Positions 58,585 through 64,000 of a DNA stretch of 64,000 nt are shown piece by piece. Numbering within the stretch: the first letter of the stretch is position 1; each line of letters begins with the position of its first letter. The notes beneath the pieces are model-generated. The model had not been told where the DNA came from. It was given only the letters and a program-made list of their open reading frames with translations, and searched no databases. Source of the DNA: RUG11551 sp045546875 (GTDB lineage: Bacteria; Planctomycetota; Planctomycetia; Pirellulales; Thermoguttaceae); the NCBI GenBank assembly GCA_045546875.1, contig JAZQDP010000051.1, positions 1 through 64,000 on the forward strand. Reading direction: 5' to 3'. A program made the translations under genes and the position numbers.

Positions 58585-59676
58585 TCAATATTCTTCGTCG
58601 TCAAATATTTCTAACGATTTGTAAGAGTTGTTATCCTCTGCCGGCGGGTATCCAACGCGAACGGGGGTAACTTCTGTAACCTGTGGCTGAGGCGTGTACG
58701 GTTCTGCAATTGGCTGTGCAATTGGCTGCCGGTTATAGGTGGAATAGTTGTTCTGTTCCGTTCGGGGCGCATTTAAGGCGACAAATTCATGGTCGGGGCT
58801 GTATCGCATAGCCATAATCTGAGTTTGCCTCGCCAATTCCTGCCGGGTTTCCATTCGAATGTTGGTCAGCTCCATCGCGTATGACGAAAGCGTTACTGGA
58901 GAACTTTTGCATCCGTCTGAATACCAGCGAACAAACGCTAACGTCTGTTCCAGGTTGTTGTCTGCCACTTTGCCCAGCATGGGGAACAGGAGTCGAACGC
59001 CAACGTCAACGGTTTTTTGCTCTAAACTCAAAAAGGCGTCAACGTAGCAGACGGTCTGTTCTACCCCGGCGGCGTTTTTGGTTGCTGAAAGCCGCGCCAG
59101 AACCAGAGCTTTGCCTCGAATATTGTTTTTCAGAAGCGAACCCTGGTACCCGCCCTCCAGGTAGTATAAGACGCCGTTTTCTCCTGACCAGAGCCGTTTC
59201 ATCCAGCCGGACGTGCCGGCGATGTCGGAAACCTCGTACAGACCGTCTCCCCGTTCACGAACGGAAATCTGGCTAATGCCGAGCTTTTCCCAGATGTTGA
59301 CAACCGCGTCTGGATGGTTTACCATGAACGAAACCATGCTTTTGTCGGATTCAACCTGATACACAGGCAGCCGACGAAAGACGGTAATATTTCTCAATAC
59401 GCTTTGAAGGCGCAAAGCGTCGTTTGCGGACAGCCCCGCTAACGCTTGCAGTTCTGAAATGACGCGCTGCCGAGTCGCCCTGTCGGAGACTGCGCCGGCG
59501 AGAGCTTGTGGAGCTATCGAAGACGGAGTCGAAGGCGATGACTGCTCTTGTTCAGCGCGGCGAGCGTTTTGACGGTAATGCGCCATTTGACCCATCACAG
59601 GAACAACGGCAAAAGACGATGTTCCAAACGCTGCCAGCAAAACTGCGGCGATAATTTTACCCATATTAATTTTCAT
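58585..59676 (-). CDS. Secreted protein, planctomycete-type
   Basis: A 363-residue protein. A signal peptide (IIAAVLLAAFGTSSFAVVPVMG), a Ser/Gln-rich linker and a compact domain about 70-290, then a Pro/Gln/Thr-rich tail. Two short similar units (LPVYQVESDKSMVSFMVNHP) occur. Family not recognised. GAGGAT precedes the ATG. Confidence 0.65.
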   Translation of the reverse strand: MKINMGKIIAAVLLAAFGTSSFAVVPVMGQMAHYRQNARRAEQEQSSPSTPSSIAPQALAGAVSDRATRQRVISELQALAGLSANDALRLQSVLRNITVFRRLPVYQVESDKSMVSFMVNHPDAVVNIWEKLGISQISVRERGDGLYEVSDIAGTSGWMKRLWSGENGVLYYLEGGYQGSLLKNNIRGKALVLARLSATKNAAGVEQTVCYVDAFLSLEQKTVDVGVRLLFPMLGKVADNNLEQTLAFVRWYSDGCKSSPVTLSSYAMELTNIRMETRQELARQTQIMAMRYSPDHEFVALNAPRTEQNNYSTYNRQPIAQPIAEPYTPQPQVTEVTPVRVGYPPAEDNNSYKSLEIFDDEEY

Positions 59677-59759
59677 ATCCTCTTTTTCGGGAAAAAAAGT
59701 GAATTTTTTAAAAACTTTTTAGGATTACGCTAAAGTTTGCCTAACGCGAAAAAGCAGTC

Positions 59760-59804
59760 TTGACAAATCGATATAAATAAAGTATCTTTCACTTGTGGTA
59801 TAAT
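59760..59804 (+). promoter_or_regulatory. Promoter region of the FlgI-like gene
   Basis: TTGACA at 59760-59765, 17 bases, TATCTT at 59783-59788. A second box, TATAAT (59799-59804), sits further down without a partner. The gene starts at 59,852. Which -10 is used cannot be told. Confidence 0.35.
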
Positions 59805-59851
59805 CCATACTTGTTGCACAAGTTGTTTTTTCAGTATTAACAATATCAAAA

Positions 59852-61720
59852 ATGAAGCAGGCGATACTACTTATAACTGTTATTTCTTTTTTGACGTTGT
59901 CGAGTTGCAGTTTATGGAACAGTTCTAGCGTTCGCTCGCAAAGTCCAGAAAAGAAAACAGGCTACAGCGCTCCGGAAAAACCGAGGCTTGTGGGCGACAT
60001 CGTTCGTCCATGGGGCTTGGATGCCGTCCGCGTTGAGGGTATCGCTATTGCTACCGGTTTGGACGACACCGGGTCAGATCCTCCGATGACGAAGTTTCGT
60101 CAACTGCTTTATCGCGACCTGAAAAAACGCGGGGTTCAAGAGCCGACGGTTATGATGGCATCTAAAAAGACGTCAATGGTTTTAGTTCGCGCGATGATCC
60201 CTCCAGGAGCGCAAAAAGGACAGCGAATCGACGTTGAAGTCCAAACGCCGTCCCGGTCAGAAACGACGTCTTTGCGCGGCGGCTGGCTGATGGAAACAGA
60301 CCTGCGAAAAATGGCGGTGTTTGACGACACCCTTCGTACGGGCGACGTTATGGCAACCGCTTTTGGCTCAATTATGACGCCCCCGAGAACGGGAGACGCT
60401 AAAAAGGACGCGCAATCCCAGCTCGGAGGATTGGTCTTGGGAGGGGGAACCGTTCAAAAAAGCCGAAATCTTGGGCTGATTCTGCCAAACGAAGACAAGG
60501 TTATTATGGTTAAATACGCTGACTTGATTCAAAAAGCGATTAACCGTCGTTTTAATATTACCGGCAGAGGCGGCGCGCGATCTGGCGTCGCAAAAGCAAA
60601 AGATAACAGGTATATAGAATTATACGTCCACCCGCGGTATAAAAACAACGTGTACCGATATATGTCCGTCGTTCGAGCGGTTGCTTTGATTGATGCGCCG
60701 CAAGTGCGTCTGAAGCGTTTGGAAGAACTCAGAGTTCGGCTCAAAGACCCGTTTACGACGTCGTATGCCGCTCTGGAACTGGAAGCGCTTGGACCGCAAG
60801 GCGACGTGCTCGAAATCCTCCGGGAAGGTATGAAATCGTCTGACGTTCAGGTGCAGTTTTATTCCGCCGAAGCGTTAGCGTTTTTGGATCAAAGCGACTG
60901 CGCGCCCGTTCTGGCAAAGATAGCAAAAGAGCAGGACGCAATGCGTGGTCCGGCGCTAGGCGCTCTTTCCGCTCTGGACGACATCAACTCGTACGAGGTT
61001 CTGCTAGACTTAATGCGCTCTGGCAGTTTTGAAACGCGGTACAGCGCTTTCCGCGCTCTGTGGTATATGCGTCCAAACGACCCGATTGCCCGGGGAATCA
61101 CGCTCGGAAAGGACGGTTTTACGCTGCATTATATCGAAAGTGATCCGCCGAATTTGATTCACATCACAAAAGATACCAGACCGGAAATAACGCTCTTTGG
61201 CAGAGATATTAAACTTTCCACGCCGCTGTTGCTCGACGTCGGGAAAAATATCATGCTCAAGTCAGACGGCGACGATAAAATCGAGGTCTCCAAATTCTCA
61301 ATTGATGAGCCGGATCAAAAGCGGACTATTTCTACCGACGTTGCGGAGGTTATAAAAACCGTTGCCGATTTGGGCGCTACGTATCCAGACGTGGTCGAGA
61401 TGATTCAAACCGGAGTCTCTACAGGATGCATTACAGCCAAGGTGTTGGTGAATGCCGTACCAAAGGGCGAACGCTATTATAGAGTAAAAGACACGTCAAA
61501 ATCGTCTGGCGGCGCCGACGACCCGATTGACGGCGACAGCCATAGCGAATCTGAACCGCCGGTTTCTGAAGAAGATATGAAAATCGCAGGGGAAACGCCG
61601 CTGTCCGAAACGCCGGAAGTGAAAATCGACAAAGAAGACCTGGAACCTGAAACAACAGATCGCAACAGCAAGCGACACAACAAGCTTTCTAACCCGAAAC
61701 CGTGGTACTGGCCTTGGTAA
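59852..61720 (+). CDS. FlgI-like/HEAT lipoprotein
   Basis: A 622-residue lipoprotein: hydrophobic start and lipobox LSSC (Cys about 19). Residues about 45-240 follow the flagellar P-ring protein FlgI: VEGIAIATGLDDTGSDPPMT, VMMASKKTSMVLVRAMIPPG, QRIDVEVQTPSRSETTSLRG and SRNLGLILPNEDK. Residues 280-400 are HEAT-like repeats (DVLEILREGMKSSDVQVQFY, SAEALAFLDQSDCAPVLAKI). The C-terminus is acidic. With no flagellar genes nearby, it may be a planctomycete envelope protein with a recycled FlgI domain. Confidence 0.75.
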   Translation: MKQAILLITVISFLTLSSCSLWNSSSVRSQSPEKKTGYSAPEKPRLVGDIVRPWGLDAVRVEGIAIATGLDDTGSDPPMTKFRQLLYRDLKKRGVQEPTVMMASKKTSMVLVRAMIPPGAQKGQRIDVEVQTPSRSETTSLRGGWLMETDLRKMAVFDDTLRTGDVMATAFGSIMTPPRTGDAKKDAQSQLGGLVLGGGTVQKSRNLGLILPNEDKVIMVKYADLIQKAINRRFNITGRGGARSGVAKAKDNRYIELYVHPRYKNNVYRYMSVVRAVALIDAPQVRLKRLEELRVRLKDPFTTSYAALELEALGPQGDVLEILREGMKSSDVQVQFYSAEALAFLDQSDCAPVLAKIAKEQDAMRGPALGALSALDDINSYEVLLDLMRSGSFETRYSAFRALWYMRPNDPIARGITLGKDGFTLHYIESDPPNLIHITKDTRPEITLFGRDIKLSTPLLLDVGKNIMLKSDGDDKIEVSKFSIDEPDQKRTISTDVAEVIKTVADLGATYPDVVEMIQTGVSTGCITAKVLVNAVPKGERYYRVKDTSKSSGGADDPIDGDSHSESEPPVSEEDMKIAGETPLSETPEVKIDKEDLEPETTDRNSKRHNKLSNPKPWYWPW

Positions 61721-61947
61721 ATTCCCGGAGAAGGCGCCCGACGCGCGGAATGTGCGTCGCTTTCTCAAACCTGTCTAAATATACAGTTAGCGATTACAAT
61801 CAGCCCGCAGGCGCAAATTCGTCTGTAGATATTGATAAATACTGGTAAAAATCGCGTTTTGTATTTAAATTAGGGGGAATAATGGCGTTGTTGGGACGTT
61901 GTTCTTAGGTTTTTTAAAAAATTTTTTAAAAATGGACAAAATTTTCC
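61721..61947. other. Intergenic region
   Basis: AT-rich stretch with poly-T and poly-A runs (TTTTTTAAAAAATTTTTTAA near 61,910). No gene is seen upstream of the promoter. Confidence 0.4.
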
Positions 61948-61975
61948 TTGCAAATGTCGATTTTTAGATTATAAT
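61948..61975 (+). promoter_or_regulatory. Sigma70-like promoter of the exported protein
   Basis: TTGCAA (61948-61953), 16 bases, TATAAT (61970-61975), 92 bases before the ATG at 62,068. Confidence 0.55.
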
Positions 61976-62067
61976 ACAAAAGCTAAACAAGATAGATTGT
62001 CTATTTTGTTGTTAGCGTTTATTAATTGCAGACAACCAATTTTAAGTTATTGGCGTAAAAAACTACC

Positions 62068-62958
62068 ATGAATACCAAATCCGAAGACGTCGTTAAAAAT
62101 GTTGAATTGAACCAGGTTGAATCAACTTCCAACGAACAGCGTCAGACCGTTAAGCCGATAGTTATTTCCCGTCGGCGCCTGCTGCGAGCAGGCGTTGCAG
62201 GCATACCTGTGGTGTTGACCATGGCAGGACTTGCGCCAGCTGAAAGCATTCAAACCACTCCCTCCGCCGCTTCCGGGTTGGTTTACGGCGGAAACAAGGT
62301 GTACAATCGTTTTTATAATCAAAGAAGAAGCGACGGTTTGGTCTGGACTGACCATAATGGCTTTGTGCTTTTGCCTGAAGGGGGCGTAATGACAAGCAAT
62401 CCAGCTTTGTCAATTACTACTGATGACTCTACCACTGGCGTTAAATCATTTGAACCAACTATTACCTATATCGGAACGGCGTCTGAAGAGTCACGACCTT
62501 CGCCTTTGACATGCACAGCTTCTATTACTCCCCCGTCAAACCTGAGTTCAAATGCTTATATGCACAAAACTGGTAACTGGTATACAGATCTTGTGGTAAA
62601 TTCATCAAAAGATTTAGTTGAGTACATTAAGGATTTAACTTTAACAATTAAGATTGGCGACGAAGCCATTACTCCAACAAACGTTGATGTTCAAGATCCA
62701 ACCTTTACACAAAACAATCAATGGTATAATAAGCCAGTTATGGGGTGGAATTTAGTAAATACAGAAGATGAAGAAGAGTATTATGCGTTAGATCAAAGTC
62801 AAAATACGATTGATAGCATTCAATTTAAAGCAACTCTTAGCTTTAATGTTACGAAAGGCGATTACACGTATTCTTGTAGTGATTTACTAATTACAATTCC
62901 ATTGAAATTAGTAGTTGGGAATATTCCCACCCCTACAGCTGACGATCACGGCATTTAG
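62068..62958 (+). CDS. Tat-type exported protein, unknown
   Basis: A 296-residue protein. A long N-terminal arm ends in VISRRRLLRAGVAGIPVVLT, a twin-arginine-like leader with its hydrophobic core (MAGLAPA). The mature part is beta-rich with Thr/Ser/Asn and has no recognised domain. It is followed 29 bases on by a PqqD-like gene. It could be the client or substrate of that protein, or simply a neighbour. Confidence 0.6.
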   Translation: MNTKSEDVVKNVELNQVESTSNEQRQTVKPIVISRRRLLRAGVAGIPVVLTMAGLAPAESIQTTPSAASGLVYGGNKVYNRFYNQRRSDGLVWTDHNGFVLLPEGGVMTSNPALSITTDDSTTGVKSFEPTITYIGTASEESRPSPLTCTASITPPSNLSSNAYMHKTGNWYTDLVVNSSKDLVEYIKDLTLTIKIGDEAITPTNVDVQDPTFTQNNQWYNKPVMGWNLVNTEDEEEYYALDQSQNTIDSIQFKATLSFNVTKGDYTYSCSDLLITIPLKLVVGNIPTPTADDHGI

Positions 62959-62987
62959 TAGTTGCCATTCATACCGACCGTTTATTT

Positions 62988-63281
62988 ATGGCAGTTCTTT
63001 ATAAATCAGCGCCAATTTCCGTCTCGTTGCAGTTTAAGGACGGCGACGAGACGGTTGTCTATCATGAGGCGTCTGGAAGCATTCATCTAATCAACGCGTT
63101 GGGATTAAAGGTTCTCAATGCGTTGTCAGAACGCCCGTTGACGCTCAACGAGCTAATAGACGTAATTAACGCAAGAGAAATCAACACGTTTGAATCTGTA
63201 CGTCAATTTTTGAAAATCGGCGTTGAAGAAGGTCTTATAGAAAAAATCAGCGAGCCTTGCGCCGTTGTGCCGCTCCAGTAA
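62988..63281 (+). CDS. PqqD-like RRE protein
   Basis: A 97-residue protein. DETVVYHEASGSIHLINALG then KVLNALSERPLTLNELIDVI and FLKIGVEEGLIEKI fit the winged-helix RRE fold of PqqD (three strands, then a helix bundle). PqqD proteins bind precursor peptides for RiPP enzymes. No radical-SAM or other modifying enzyme is in the window. Confidence 0.7.
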   Translation: MAVLYKSAPISVSLQFKDGDETVVYHEASGSIHLINALGLKVLNALSERPLTLNELIDVINAREINTFESVRQFLKIGVEEGLIEKISEPCAVVPLQ

Positions 63282-63309
63282 ATCAGCGGCGCCGCTATTA
63301 TATCCCCCT

Positions 63310-64000
63310 TTATTTTCCAAAGCCTTTAAGGATTCTCAGGGCTTCTCTGCCGGCGGTGTCGGGGTCGTCTACGTAGGGGTACAGTTCAACGGTAATCCAG
63401 CCCTTGTATTCGGTTTTCTCAATGGCGTCTAAAATGGGTGGGAAGTCAATAACGCCTTCTCCGGGAACAAGGTGATGATGAACGCGCTGGGCGTTGATGT
63501 CTTCTATATGGTAGTGACGCGTGTGTTCCTTAAGCCGGTCAATCCAGTCAACCGGGTTTTGCCCAACGCAGAATGCGTGTCCGATGTCAAAATTAAGCCC
63601 TAAACGGGGACTGTCAATTCGGTCGGCAAATTCCAGGTATTGCTCGAATTTTTCAATTAACAACTGCGGTTCCGGCTCGATAAGGAGGTCAACGCCGACA
63701 GTTTGAGCCACCTCAACACACGGCATAATTTCGTCATAGAATATATCGTACGCCTCCTGTCGCGTCATGCCGTTTGGAATGGGACCGCCGGGATTGGTTT
63801 GGATATTATGCGCCCCGAGTTGAGAAGCCAACTGCAGGCAACGCTTGGTATGCTCTCGACGAATGGCGCGGTATTCCGGAGAAGGTTCAATCCACGACGG
63901 GTGCCAGTACGGCTGTCGCGGGTCGGCAACCGCGTTCATCATAAAAGCGTTAACGTTGGAAATCGATAGCCGATAACGCTCCAGGACGCTGCGGATATGA
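63310..64000 (-). CDS. TIM-barrel sugar isomerase/epimerase, incomplete
   Basis: An AP-endonuclease-2-type TIM barrel. The frame is open to the window edge (residues RSVLERYRLSISNVNAFM precede the visible methionine), so the true start lies beyond. GVDLLIEPEPQLL, LGLNFDIGHAFCVGQNPVDW, HYHIEDINAQRVHHHLVPGE and GWITVELYPY are the metal and substrate motifs (E, D-H, H-D, E). It ends at LRILKGFGK. Likely a sugar or hydroxypyruvate-type isomerase. Confidence 0.8.
   Translation of the reverse strand, partial: HIRSVLERYRLSISNVNAFMMNAVADPRQPYWHPSWIEPSPEYRAIRREHTKRCLQLASQLGAHNIQTNPGGPIPNGMTRQEAYDIFYDEIMPCVEVAQTVGVDLLIEPEPQLLIEKFEQYLEFADRIDSPRLGLNFDIGHAFCVGQNPVDWIDRLKEHTRHYHIEDINAQRVHHHLVPGEGVIDFPPILDAIEKTEYKGWITVELYPYVDDPDTAGREALRILKGFGK

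Overview
The window joins two genomes. Positions 1 to about 34,130 are the right-hand part of an integrated temperate phage, with almost every gene on the minus strand. From about 34,170 to the end is chromosome of a planctomycete. The host call rests on three tandem prepilin-like DUF1559 proteins (46.9-50.3 kb), an FlgI-like HEAT lipoprotein and several large secreted proteins of planctomycete type. A flavin reductase-rubredoxin-rubrerythrin fusion and a uronate pathway fit an anaerobic or microaerophilic, probably gut-associated lineage; that last step is inference. The phage edge is marked by the 3' half of a tRNA gene (34,129-34,170) with its terminator, the usual scar of integration into a tRNA. 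No integrase, major capsid or tail-tube genes are present, so the other end of the prophage should lie left of position 1. PROPHAGE, read in its transcription direction from right to left: an att-proximal non-coding region with direct repeats (33.4-34.1 kb); an early block of small cassettes (28.0-33.4 kb), most separated by hairpins; a control region (27.3-28.0 kb) with a palindromic operator, a leader with a terminator and a winged-helix protein; a tRNA-Thr(UGU); a recombination block (RuvC-like resolvase, YqaJ/lambda-Exo nuclease, RecT; 23.1-25.9 kb); small zinc-ribbon (Lar-like) and YopX-like proteins (19.7-22.5 kb); a replication module (initiator with an iteron array inside its gene, DnaC-like loader; 16.3-18.1 kb); a sigma-like late regulator; ParB-like and TET-associated-type glycosyltransferase genes; then terminase, portal, a glycyl-radical-like peptide, probable lysis genes, tail-fibre genes and a 999-residue MuF protein with a C-terminal zinc-metalloprotease motif, followed by a small overlapping gene that could be its immunity partner. 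Plus-strand short transcription units (sigma70-like promoter, 60-70 nt, hairpin plus U-tract) sit against this flow at 27.9, 31.1 and 33.4 kb, with a weaker fourth candidate at 15.8 kb. HOST: an LRR membrane protein, the redox fusion, a PAP2 phosphatase, PurE, a lipid-rich-envelope-type secreted protein, an ACT-domain regulator, PrmC, two membrane proteins (one YfhO-like), three DUF1559 prepilins plus a Sel1-repeat protein, a polyprenyl diphosphate synthase, a glucuronokinase-like kinase beside uronate isomerase, a 1162-residue multidomain secreted protein, an FlgI-like/HEAT lipoprotein, a Tat-type exported protein followed by a PqqD-like protein, and a TIM-barrel sugar isomerase cut by the window end. 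Three copies of a roughly 160-bp interspersed repeat each place a -10-like box just upstream of a gene start, and a 500-bp nested inverted repeat lies at 38.9-39.4 kb. Best leads for something new: the MuF-zincin plus candidate immunity gene, the family of opposing small RNAs, and the repeat that seems to carry promoters.
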